A stretch of DNA of 64,000 nt. It comes from Litorimonas cladophorae. Lineage in GTDB: Bacteria; Pseudomonadota; Alphaproteobacteria; Caulobacterales; Maricaulaceae. Both the position numbers and the translations under genes were made by a program. Below, piece by piece: positions 17,924 through 26,401 of this stretch. The stretch lies in assembly GCF_014652455.1 (NCBI RefSeq), contig NZ_BMYV01000002.1, positions 496,001 through 560,000 on the forward strand, in the 5' to 3' direction. Position 1 is the stretch's first letter. Every line of letters begins with the position of its first letter. The notes under the pieces were generated by a model, which was not told the DNA's origin, made no database searches, and saw nothing but the letters and a program-made list of their open reading frames with translations.

Positions 17924-19396
17924 ATGTCATCTAAAATACCACCGTTATCCTACCGTCAGCTTCCCGCATTTTTCTTTCGCGATGTGGACGGGGCGGAGTT
18001 TGAGACGCCCGAAGCTGTCGCAATAAATTTCCCGCTGGGTAAGAGACTTGGCCTAACGTCTGATTGGCTGACATCGAAAGCCGGCCAAGATGTCTTGTCT
18101 GGACGCTCAGCGATTGGGGGCGGGTCCGCATTGGCCATGACCTATGGCGGGCATCAATTCGGGCAGTGGTCAGGTATGCTGGGTGATGGGCGTGCCAGAT
18201 TGGTAGGCGAAGTGCAGGACGCGGAAGGCGCCGTACATGAGCTTCACCTCAAAGGGGCGGGCCTCACACCCTTCTCTCGCGGTGGCGATGGCAAAGCGAC
18301 GCTCGGCTCCGCGATCCGTGAATATATCGTCAGCGAAGCCATGGCGGCCCTCGGCGTACCGACAACACGGGCTCTGTCTGTCGTGACAACGGGAGAAACG
18401 ATCATCCGAAAAGGCGCAGAACCTGCGGCCATTCTCTGTCGCTCAGCGCGCAGTCATATCCGTGTCGGAACATTCCAAATTGCGGCGGCGGCCGGCGACA
18501 ATGGGGATGTGAAAGCTTTGGCTGATTTCGCGATTGACCGTCTTTACCCCGACGCGCCAGCCGTAGGTCCCGCGCGATACAGTTACTTTCTACGACAGGT
18601 CATTGCGGCTCAGGCGCGTTTGGTTGCGACGTGGATGGGCTTCGGATTTATTCATGGCGTAATGAACACGGATAATGCGACGATTTCTGGTGAGACGATT
18701 GATTATGGGCCTTGCGCCTTCATGGATGAATTTCATCCGGGGAAGGTATTTAGCTCGATTGACCGCAACGGACGTTACGCGTGGAACAAGCAGCCCGAAA
18801 TGGCCCATTGGAATATGGTGCGATTGGCGGAAAGCCTGTTGTTGCTTTTGGGCGAAACGGCCGAGGCACAGCAGTCCACCGCGGAAGTTGAATTGGATCG
18901 CTTTGCGCCAGCTTTTAGTGAAGATTTGAACCGCATCATGGCGCGCAAATTGGGCGTTCAAGATTCCGTTCTGTCGTCATCCGATTTTCTCGCCGCGACG
19001 ATTGACGCCATGACGGTCGGCCAAGTCGATTATACCCTGTTCTTCCGAGCGTTGACGCGGCTGGCAAATGGGGGTGACGCTGACGCGTTACTCTCTGAAT
19101 TCAATGACACTGAACAAGGCGCAGCATGGCTGGAAAGCTGGAAGGCCATCACAGAATTTGATGGCCGCTTAAGTGAGCCTATTGTCGCGCAAATGCGGCA
19201 GGCCAACCCGATCTATATTCCGCGTAATCACCGTGTGGAAGACGCGATTGCCGACGCAAACACTGGAAATTTGGACAGTTTCAAAACCCTCATGGAGGTT
19301 GTCACCCAGCCATTTACTGAGCGTGCAGAATTTGCCGAATACGAGAACCCGCCAAGGCCGGATGAAATTGTGCGTCAGACGTTCTGCGGGACATAG
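17924..19396 (+). CDS. selO: SelO/YdiU protein adenylyltransferase
   Basis: 490-residue pseudokinase-fold enzyme (UPF0061) that in studied homologues transfers AMP from ATP to protein Ser/Thr/Tyr residues as part of the oxidative-stress response. Landmarks: YGGHQFGQWSGMLGDGRA, the ATP-site Lys in LHLKGAGLTPFSR, SEAMAALGVPTTRAL, and FIHGVMNTDNATISG with the metal/catalytic residues, followed by IDYGPCAF. The C-terminus ends TFCGT, with the conserved Cys that is selenocysteine in some eukaryotic relatives; here it is an ordinary TGC codon. AAGG precedes the ATG. It is convergent with tesB. Confidence 0.93.
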   Translation: MSSKIPPLSYRQLPAFFFRDVDGAEFETPEAVAINFPLGKRLGLTSDWLTSKAGQDVLSGRSAIGGGSALAMTYGGHQFGQWSGMLGDGRARLVGEVQDAEGAVHELHLKGAGLTPFSRGGDGKATLGSAIREYIVSEAMAALGVPTTRALSVVTTGETIIRKGAEPAAILCRSARSHIRVGTFQIAAAAGDNGDVKALADFAIDRLYPDAPAVGPARYSYFLRQVIAAQARLVATWMGFGFIHGVMNTDNATISGETIDYGPCAFMDEFHPGKVFSSIDRNGRYAWNKQPEMAHWNMVRLAESLLLLLGETAEAQQSTAEVELDRFAPAFSEDLNRIMARKLGVQDSVLSSSDFLAATIDAMTVGQVDYTLFFRALTRLANGGDADALLSEFNDTEQGAAWLESWKAITEFDGRLSEPIVAQMRQANPIYIPRNHRVEDAIADANTGNLDSFKTLMEVVTQPFTERAEFAEYENPPRPDEIVRQTFCGT

Positions 19397-19445
19397 GTCC
19401 TTTGATAACGCTAAGGCGCTTTCAGAGGCTTTCTCTCTTATCGAC

Positions 19446-20330
19446 CTAGTTGTTTTCACCCACGACGCGGATCAAGCCTTCTTGCGCGGTGGAGGCAATC
19501 AAGCGTCCGTCTTCTGTATAAAAACTACCGCGGTTGAAACCACGAGAGCCTGCGGAACGGGGACTGTCGATATGGTAGTAAATCCATTGCGTTACATCGA
19601 TTTCTTCATGGAACCACATGGCGTGATCCAGGCTCGCACCAATTATTTTGTGGGTTCGGAAATTTACAGGATGCGGGCGCAGGGCCGTGCTCATGAGGGC
19701 TTTGTCTGAGATAAAGGCCAGCAAGGTCTGATGGGTTGTTGCATTTTTTCCGATTGCGTCATTGAACTTGAACCAGAACCCAAATGTTGGTGAAAATTCA
19801 CCCGGTATGATTGACGTTTCTAGCCCTGGGGTGCGCATCTCAAGAATGTCTGTGCCGAAAATGAGATAGTAGCTGCGGAACTTTTCCTCCGAAATGCCCA
19901 TGAGGTTTCCGACTTCTTTCGCGCGGTCAAAATCATTGGGAAGTTCGCTGTAATGCTGAACATTTTCAGGAAAATCGAACTGATGACTTAAGCCGTCTTC
20001 TGCGATTTGAAAGCTGATGGAGGCGTTAAAAATGGCTTCGCCTTTTTGCTTGGCAACCACCCGCCGCGTTGAGAAGCTTCGACCATTTCGGATGGGGTCG
20101 ACTTCGTAAATGATGGGTCGTGTCAGATCGCCGGGGCGTAGGAAATAGCTATGTAGAGAATGTGGCGTACGATCGGGTCCAACGGTACGTACCGCTGCAT
20201 TCAACGCTTGGCCTAGAACCTGCCCTCCAAAAACACGGGGTAGACCCATTTCCAAGGTTTCACCGCGAAAAAGGAGCGAGTCCAATTCCTCGACATGCAT
20301 TTTCAGAAGAAATTCGTCACGTTTAAACAT
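19446..20330 (-). CDS. tesB: Acyl-CoA thioesterase II
   Basis: Double-hotdog thioesterase of 294 residues hydrolysing medium and long acyl-CoAs. The N-terminus LLFRGETLEMGLPRVFGGQVLGQAL matches the TesB signature in content; the two hotdog repeats are visible at about 20-125 and 170-285, the second with LDHAMWFHEEIDVTQWIYY (Asp, Thr and Gln of the catalytic triad lie in these repeats). It ends with ASTAQEGLIR, a conserved TesB feature. No clear ribosome site precedes the ATG at 20330; ATG at the 11th codon is an alternative start. Confidence 0.94.
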   Translation of the reverse strand: MFKRDEFLLKMHVEELDSLLFRGETLEMGLPRVFGGQVLGQALNAAVRTVGPDRTPHSLHSYFLRPGDLTRPIIYEVDPIRNGRSFSTRRVVAKQKGEAIFNASISFQIAEDGLSHQFDFPENVQHYSELPNDFDRAKEVGNLMGISEEKFRSYYLIFGTDILEMRTPGLETSIIPGEFSPTFGFWFKFNDAIGKNATTHQTLLAFISDKALMSTALRPHPVNFRTHKIIGASLDHAMWFHEEIDVTQWIYYHIDSPRSAGSRGFNRGSFYTEDGRLIASTAQEGLIRVVGENN

Positions 20331-20529
20331 GGGGGTGACCTAACCGCCTCTGTGTCGAAAATAAACCGTACATCTTAGCATTTCGCACCACGCCTTATGT
20401 ATAAAGCCGTGTGTGCAAATTGGGGCCTAACCGTTCTATCCGTTTAGGCTATATTTCATGATTTGGTGAAACCGATACCCGCGCAAATCGGGGTCGAGTG
20501 ACCGAGAGTATACGCGGGTCTGACCCAAT

Positions 20530-22692
20530 TTATTTTCCAGCTTCACCATTTTTGACGGCCAAATGACCCTGGCTCATGACATAGGCGCGGATGGCTTCCA
20601 TGCCCTCGGGCGAGATTTGTTCCTTGAACGAAACCATGCCGTTTTCAGATAGCGCGCCATTCATGACAATGTCCGTCCACTCATTTTTGTCCGCTGTGGC
20701 ATAAGACCAACGCAGATCGGGTAGAACGCCAGAGCTGACGGCAAGCGGTCCATGACACACGAGGCAACTTTCAGAGTAAAGCCCCAGACCCGTCATGATT
20801 TGATCTGGAGTTCCAAAGCGCTCACCTTTTGGGGACCGCTCGATGGAGGATGCCATTTTATCAGGGATAATTTCTGTGCCGCCCAGTTTAAACGTCACAA
20901 CACGTCCGACCTGAGGCGGTACGGCAGACTTATATCCATACCCTGCAGAGAGCGCAAAGGCCGAGCCCCAACCTGTGGTGATCGTGACATATTGCTCTCC
21001 GTCGATTTCATAAGTGCTCATGCCAGATAGGGCGCCCGATTTGACATCTGTTGTCCACAGCTTGTCGCCGGTCGCCGCGTCATAGGCCGATACATCACCT
21101 TCGCGTTGGCCTTGTAAAACTATGCCGGTGTCGAGCGAAAGAATTCCGCCGTTCCAAGGGCCGTCATGTTGGACCGTCCAGCGGGCTTCCTGTTTGATCG
21201 GGTCCCATGCGACGAGCCAGCCTTGGTTGAAACCTCTAAATGCGTCGACGGTTCCAGTTGGGAATTCTGGCGGAATACCCGCTGAAAGATTATAGCCCAA
21301 ATTCCAATAGGCATCAGGATCAGGTTCGACTTGATTGTCTTGGAACAGCTGCGGGATCATTTGTGCCGGGATATACGCCAGTTTCTCAACGGGAGAATAC
21401 GCCATTGGGTGCCAGTTATGCGCACCAAGCGGCCCGGGAAAAATCGGATTAGGTTCGCCGTCCGTCACACGTGCATTGGGCGCTTCTATCGGGCGACCAT
21501 TTTCATCTAGGCCAGTGGCCCAATTCATTGGCACGAAATTATTGCCCGAAATAAATTCACCCGTTTCCGCGTCCAAGACATAGAAGAAGCCGTTTTTCGG
21601 CGCTTGCATGACGACGCGTCGGTCTGCGCCATTTTCGCCTAAGGGTAGATCTGCCAGAATAATAGACTGTGTTGCGGTAAAGTCCCACTGATCACGCGGC
21701 GTGGTTTGGAAATGCCATTTATAGGTGCCTGTATCTGCGTCCAACGCAAGGATGGAAGACAAAAACAAATTGTCGCCTTTTCCTTCGGGGTCGCGAATTT
21801 TTGCGTTCCATGGGGATCCGTTACCGACGCCCACAAGGATTTGATCATTGGCTTCGTCGTAAACGATGGAGTCCCATGCGGTACCACCGCCACCATCAGT
21901 GACCCATCCGCCCGTGTCGCCCCATGTATCATTGACAAGTTCCGTCATGATCGAGTCTGAGGCGGCTCCATCGGGTTGCTTTTTGGGATTAGGGACGGTG
22001 TAAAAACGCCAGTCCATGCTCCCGGTCTGCGCGTCAAAAGCGCTAACATAGCCTCGTACGCCGAGTTCTCCGCCAGAATTCCCAATAATGACTTTGCCCT
22101 TCACAATACGGGGGGCCATTGTGATCGTATAAGGTTGGCTTTGATCGACGGTTACTTTTGACCAGACAACGGCACCTGTCTTGGCGTCTAGCGCTTCAAG
22201 GCGACCATCGAAAACGCCTAAATAGACTTTCCCGTCATAGATTGCGACACCGCGGTTAACCACGTCGCAACAGCCTTTGATGGCGTCTTCGCCCGCGACT
22301 TCAGGGTCATAAGTCCAAATTTCTTCGCCCGTTTTCGCATCCAGCGCATGGAGGATAGACCAAGCCCCAGTAACATACATGATGCCATCATGGACAATTG
22401 GTGTGCTTTCCACGCCGCGTCCTGTCGAAAGATCAAATGTCCAGGCGACGCCAAGGTCTGCGACATTGTCTTTTGTGATCCCAGTTAAACGCGAATGGCG
22501 TTGTTCTTTGTAATCGCCGCCATAGGTCAACCAAGTCTCTGGCGTCTGAGCTGCTGCTGAAAGAGCCGCATCGGAGACGCGCATGGTTTCGTTTACGGCA
22601 TCCGTCGTCGCGGTGTCGGGCGTGCTATTTGAGCAGGCAATTAAAACTGCGCAGGCGGTGGTGTAGAGACTCGCTCTCAATAGCTTCGACAT
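20530..22692 (-). CDS. PQQ-dependent alcohol dehydrogenase with C-terminal cytochrome c (quinohemoprotein), lipoprotein
   Basis: About 720 residues. The N-terminus is a lipoprotein signal (VLIACSNS, Cys acylated), then an eight-bladed propeller of PQQ-binding repeats: a vicinal Cys pair in IKGCCDVVNRG, a Trp-rich GDKLWTT-type docking motif, and PRDQWDFTA with the catalytic Asp near the middle. The last 100 residues form a class I cytochrome c with CLVCH and a distal Met (MVSF region). It oxidises primary or secondary alcohols in the periplasm and passes electrons to the respiratory chain. ATG 22692 has GGGGA upstream; an ATG four codons earlier lacks one. No PQQ biosynthesis gene is in the window. 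Confidence 0.92.
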   Translation of the reverse strand: MSKLLRASLYTTACAVLIACSNSTPDTATTDAVNETMRVSDAALSAAAQTPETWLTYGGDYKEQRHSRLTGITKDNVADLGVAWTFDLSTGRGVESTPIVHDGIMYVTGAWSILHALDAKTGEEIWTYDPEVAGEDAIKGCCDVVNRGVAIYDGKVYLGVFDGRLEALDAKTGAVVWSKVTVDQSQPYTITMAPRIVKGKVIIGNSGGELGVRGYVSAFDAQTGSMDWRFYTVPNPKKQPDGAASDSIMTELVNDTWGDTGGWVTDGGGGTAWDSIVYDEANDQILVGVGNGSPWNAKIRDPEGKGDNLFLSSILALDADTGTYKWHFQTTPRDQWDFTATQSIILADLPLGENGADRRVVMQAPKNGFFYVLDAETGEFISGNNFVPMNWATGLDENGRPIEAPNARVTDGEPNPIFPGPLGAHNWHPMAYSPVEKLAYIPAQMIPQLFQDNQVEPDPDAYWNLGYNLSAGIPPEFPTGTVDAFRGFNQGWLVAWDPIKQEARWTVQHDGPWNGGILSLDTGIVLQGQREGDVSAYDAATGDKLWTTDVKSGALSGMSTYEIDGEQYVTITTGWGSAFALSAGYGYKSAVPPQVGRVVTFKLGGTEIIPDKMASSIERSPKGERFGTPDQIMTGLGLYSESCLVCHGPLAVSSGVLPDLRWSYATADKNEWTDIVMNGALSENGMVSFKEQISPEGMEAIRAYVMSQGHLAVKNGEAGK

Positions 22693-22888
22693 AATATTCC
22701 CCATTTTTCGCGATCATTTTTGACCGTCACTTGCCATTTGACTAAAAGCAATTTGCGTGCGGCGCAATGCGCGAGACGTCGCATTTTCAACATAGCCCTT
22801 GAACAAACTTGGACAGTCCCGATACACAGAGCGCAGAATGAAATGCGCCCGTGAGAGTTTTTAGGGTCATCTTGAGAGGATTGCTGGC

Positions 22889-23443
22889 ATGAAATCGAAA
22901 TACATATTGGGCGTAGTTCTGGCCTGTTTGGCAATCGGTCATGTGACACCGACATGGGCGGATGAAACCGCATTTACGAAAGGCCCTGTCTTCGAAAATA
23001 TGGGTCAAACCGCGCCAGTCGAAACTGATTTTACTATCCCTAAACGCGCTAAATTTGCGATTGCTTTCGATACGGCGACCCCTGCCAAAGTCGGGGACAT
23101 CAACAAAACGCTCAATACCGCCGCACGTTTTATAAATATGCATGTTGCGGCCGGGGTAAAACAGGAGCGAATTAAATTGGCCGTTATCGTTCATGGTAAA
23201 GCCGCCTTTGACCTGACTTCGGCGTCTTATTATGGCGAAAAATATGACGACGCAGCCAATGTAAACGAAGCCGCCATTAAGGCCCTGACAGATAACGGTG
23301 TACGCATTATTTTGTGCGGTCAGACCGCCGCTTATTATGACATCGACAACGCAGATCTATTGCCTGGTGTCGAAATGGCGCTTTCTGCAATGACTGCGCA
23401 CGCGATCTTGCAGCAGCAAGGCTACACGCTGAATCCGTTTTAA
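22889..23443 (+). CDS. Secreted DsrE-family protein
   Basis: 184 residues with a Sec signal peptide (cleavage likely after TWA, near residue 24). The mature part has the DsrE/TusD fold pattern: FAIAFDTATP, an alpha/beta core with LAVIVHGKAAFDLT, and a single cysteine in RIILCGQTAAYY where sulfur-carrier members keep their active Cys. Periplasmic location is unusual for sulfur relay, and such exported DsrE-like proteins have no established role. GAGG lies 9 bp before ATG. The DUF5060 lipoprotein gene begins 14 bp downstream, so the two may be co-transcribed. Divergent from the PQQ dehydrogenase. Confidence 0.75.
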   Translation: MKSKYILGVVLACLAIGHVTPTWADETAFTKGPVFENMGQTAPVETDFTIPKRAKFAIAFDTATPAKVGDINKTLNTAARFINMHVAAGVKQERIKLAVIVHGKAAFDLTSASYYGEKYDDAANVNEAAIKALTDNGVRIILCGQTAAYYDIDNADLLPGVEMALSAMTAHAILQQQGYTLNPF

Positions 23444-23457
23444 GACCGGACCGCTAC

Positions 23458-25374
23458 GTGGTTCTCATTAAATCAAAGCGCTTCTTAAGTGTCGTGCTAC
23501 TTGCCATAGTCGGAAGTGTATCGGGTTGTTCACCGTCCAGTGCGCCAGAGGTCGCCGTTGCAAACACGACCGTCGACACGCCATCCGTGGTCTCGGTCAA
23601 TGAAGGGCCCATGTTATGGCATACGCTAACTTTGGACTTTGAGGGTGTAAATACTTCTGAGACGGCAGATTTAAACCCTTTCACCGATTATCGTCTGCTT
23701 GTCGAATTTAGCAATGGCGAGACTTCATATCTGATTAGAGGCTTTTACGCCGCTGACGGAGAGGCAGAGAATACAAGCGCGACATCAGGAAATATTTGGC
23801 GCGTTCGATTTACACCAGATGCCGTCGGACCTTGGACCTATAAGGCGCAGTTTCACAAAGGTGAAAATATAGCGATTAATCGCGATGCCTCGGTCGGTGA
23901 ACCAATTGAATTAGACAAGGCAGTTGGGACTTTCGACGTTGCGCCGTCCACCGCGACAGGTGTGGATTTCAGAGCGTCCGATAGGGGGCGATTGCGAAAA
24001 GACGGGCGATTTTTCCGATTTGAAAGCTCTGGGAAATATTGGTTGAAAGGCGGCCCCAACAGCCCCGAAAACTTGCTGGGGTATGTTGGCTTTGACGACA
24101 CCTATCGTTTGGTCAAACGAAGTCGGGACGGCGAGGCCAGCACAGAAGGTGAAATCCATGCTTTTGAGCCGCATCGAAAAGATTGGAATGAGGGAGACCC
24201 GCTCTGGGGTTTGAAATCGGGCGAACCGCGAGGCCATTCAATGATTGGCGCCATGAATTATTTGGCAGAAGAGGGGATGAACGTCGTTTATTTTCTGACC
24301 AATAATATCACGGGCGATGGCAATGATGTCTGGCCATATGTGTCACCTACAGAGTTTGATCGTTTCGACGTAAGTAAATTAGAGCAGTGGAATGTCCTTT
24401 TTGACCACATGCAATCCAAAGGCATCTTGCTGCATATGGTGACGCAGGAAACTGAAAATGAACGCCTGTTGGATGATGGTGAAACCGAATTTTATCGGTC
24501 ACTTTATTATGCAGAACTCATCTCCAGGTTTGGTCATCACCCTGCATTGATTTGGAATTTGGGTGAAGAGAATGGGCCGTCCAGTTGGATGCAAACAGGC
24601 CAGACCGATCAACAACGTAAAGACATGGCGAGTTTCTTTGCCGAAAATGATCCCTATGACCATACGGTCGTGCTGCATTCTCACGCGGCTGCGGGTGACA
24701 TAGACCACATATTCGCTCCCTTACTGGGACACGCGCCATTGGATGGGATGTCTTTGCAAATCGAAAATGGCGAAGATGTTTATGAGACGACACGAAATTG
24801 GCACAAACGCTCCACCGACGCGGGCAATCAATGGCTGATCACAATGGACGAGATTGGTCCGTGGTTTAATGGGGCTCTGCCTGACAGTTTTGATCCGGAC
24901 CATGACGACTTGCGACGCCATGTGCTCTGGGGGCATCTTCTGGCTGGCGGCGCTGGCGTTGAATGGTATTTTGGGGGTCGTTTCCCATCGAGTGATATCA
25001 GTGCAGAAGATTGGCGCACGCGGCAGAACCTATGGACCCAGACGCGATATGCGCTGGAGTTTTTCGATCAACACCTGCCCTATTGGAAGATGGGCGATTG
25101 TGAAGGCGTGATCGCACGGCCAGACGTGTATTGTTTGGCGGTCCCGAACGAAATTTACGCTTTTTATATGCCGGGTCGGGGAAGCTCTATGGTCTATTTA
25201 CCCGAGTTGGATGCGGGCGAGTATATCGTTGATTGGTTCGACCCAAAGCGGGGCGGCAATTTGCAAACGGGCAGTGTGAGACGCTTAGGAAAAGGCGGGG
25301 GTCAATTTATTGGATATGCGCCGAATACGGAAACGACCGATTGGGTTGTTCTTATTCGCAAACAGTCAAATTAA
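23458..25374 (+). CDS. DUF5060 / glycoside-hydrolase-like lipoprotein
   Basis: 638 residues, starting at GTG because only this start gives the lipoprotein signal (VSGC lipobox). Order: an N-terminal beta-sandwich DUF5060 domain (about 50-150, GNIWRVRFTPDAVGPWTYKA), a TIM-barrel catalytic-type domain (about 180-540), and a C-terminal beta domain of the 'putative collagen-binding' type (WFDPKRGGN). Candidate catalytic acids are the Glu in WNLGEENGPS and the Glu in ITMDEIGPW, at the strand-4 and strand-7 spacing of clan A hydrolases. Relatives act on plant or algal polysaccharides. It is surface or periplasmic. The substrate is unknown, and whether it is a true hydrolase is not proven. Confidence 0.82.
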   Translation: MVLIKSKRFLSVVLLAIVGSVSGCSPSSAPEVAVANTTVDTPSVVSVNEGPMLWHTLTLDFEGVNTSETADLNPFTDYRLLVEFSNGETSYLIRGFYAADGEAENTSATSGNIWRVRFTPDAVGPWTYKAQFHKGENIAINRDASVGEPIELDKAVGTFDVAPSTATGVDFRASDRGRLRKDGRFFRFESSGKYWLKGGPNSPENLLGYVGFDDTYRLVKRSRDGEASTEGEIHAFEPHRKDWNEGDPLWGLKSGEPRGHSMIGAMNYLAEEGMNVVYFLTNNITGDGNDVWPYVSPTEFDRFDVSKLEQWNVLFDHMQSKGILLHMVTQETENERLLDDGETEFYRSLYYAELISRFGHHPALIWNLGEENGPSSWMQTGQTDQQRKDMASFFAENDPYDHTVVLHSHAAAGDIDHIFAPLLGHAPLDGMSLQIENGEDVYETTRNWHKRSTDAGNQWLITMDEIGPWFNGALPDSFDPDHDDLRRHVLWGHLLAGGAGVEWYFGGRFPSSDISAEDWRTRQNLWTQTRYALEFFDQHLPYWKMGDCEGVIARPDVYCLAVPNEIYAFYMPGRGSSMVYLPELDAGEYIVDWFDPKRGGNLQTGSVRRLGKGGGQFIGYAPNTETTDWVVLIRKQSN

Positions 25375-26294
25375 AGGTCTGCGGTTTCTGTCTGCTGAGT
25401 AAACTCAAACCTTATGTCCCCCTTGGTGACATTTTCACCGCATTGCGGACAAATAATTGCGCTCTTCAGCGCGTTTCCGCAGGGTTTATGTGTCAGAATT
25501 AGCGGTGGACCTTCTGGATCCGCGTACCATTTATCGCCCCATTCCATCAACGCGAGGAGTATGGGGTAAATGTCGCGGCCTTTTTCCGTCAGCCGGTAAG
25601 TCGCATCTTTCTTTTGCAGAAATCCCGTCGCGCATAAGCGGGTCAGTCGTTCCGCCAAGACATTTGTGGCCATAGCCGTGTCTTCACAAATGTCCTGATA
25701 ACTATTTAGATTTGTAAAGACTGAGCGCATGATCAGAGTTGACCACCGATCCCCAATCAAATCCGCAATTTCATCAAATAAGGGCGTTTTTTTCGCGTTG
25801 ACGGGTGTTTCTTTGCGCCGTCTGCGGCTATATTCCGCCGGCATTAGCCCAACGCCTGGTCCCTCCGACCAAGACACGTCTCGCGCGTCGACCTCGATCT
25901 TGCAGTCGCCGCAAACCGCGTGTGGCTGCGTTGTTTGTCCGCAGTTTTTGTGAACGAGAGAGAGTTGAATTTTACCGTCTGTTGCGCCCCACTTTTGTTC
26001 CCAGTGCAGCATAGAGAGCGCAATAGGGTAAAGGTCGTAAAACTTTTGAGTGCCACGATATTCAAAACGCTTTGGGCGTTCCGAATAGAGAACTTTTTCA
26101 AAACAGCCAGCCGCGACAAGTTTTCCCAATCGGTCACTTACAACCGTCTTGAGAAGTCCTGTTTGTTTCTGAAACGCACTGAACCGACGCGTGCCCAGCC
26201 AATAGCTTTCTAACAGAAGCAGGCTTGGTTTATCACCGACAATTTCAAGCGATCTCCAAATTGAGCAGGTTTTGATATATTTGGGGGAGGCCAT
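25371..26294 (-). CDS. Double-domain HxlR-family transcriptional regulator
   Basis: 307 residues made of two fused HxlR units. Each is a winged helix followed by a small Cys motif: unit 1 (about 8-145, EIVGDKPSLLLLESYWLGTR, then HKNCG...CGDC) and unit 2 (about 165-300, DLIGDRWSTLIMRSVF, then HKPCG...CPQC). Usual HxlR proteins are 100-150 residues and bind palindromes as homodimers; this looks like a covalent pseudo-dimer whose halves have diverged. The Cys pairs could bind zinc or sense electrophiles. It is divergent from an acyl-CoA ligase, and a 19-bp motif found upstream of every unit in this cluster lies between them. It shares its last four bases with the convergent DUF5060 gene. Confidence 0.88.
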   Translation of the reverse strand: MASPKYIKTCSIWRSLEIVGDKPSLLLLESYWLGTRRFSAFQKQTGLLKTVVSDRLGKLVAAGCFEKVLYSERPKRFEYRGTQKFYDLYPIALSMLHWEQKWGATDGKIQLSLVHKNCGQTTQPHAVCGDCKIEVDARDVSWSEGPGVGLMPAEYSRRRRKETPVNAKKTPLFDEIADLIGDRWSTLIMRSVFTNLNSYQDICEDTAMATNVLAERLTRLCATGFLQKKDATYRLTEKGRDIYPILLALMEWGDKWYADPEGPPLILTHKPCGNALKSAIICPQCGENVTKGDIRFEFTQQTETADL

Positions 26295-26359
26295 AGGGAA
26301 GACTAAACTGATATCGACGTGAAAGAAATGGAAAGCTGTTGTACCTGCCTTTATCTCTA

Positions 26360-26378
26360 GATAGTATGTTTAAACAAG
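26360..26378 (-). promoter_or_regulatory. Shared 19-bp motif, copy 1 (HxlR / acyl-CoA ligase)
   Basis: Reads CTTGTTTAAACATACTATC on the minus strand, 66 bp upstream of the HxlR start and 23 bp before the ligase ATG. It matches the other copies at CTT, TAAAC and TAC. It probably controls both divergent genes, allowing autoregulation. Confidence 0.6.
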
Positions 26379-26401
26379 TAATATCACAGTGAGCTACATT
26401 T

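Noticed and set aside
20331-20529. Possible small RNA between tesB and the PQQ dehydrogenase
   Set aside because: Only a weak 6-bp hairpin (GCCTAA/TTAGGC) without a T-run is present; not enough to call.
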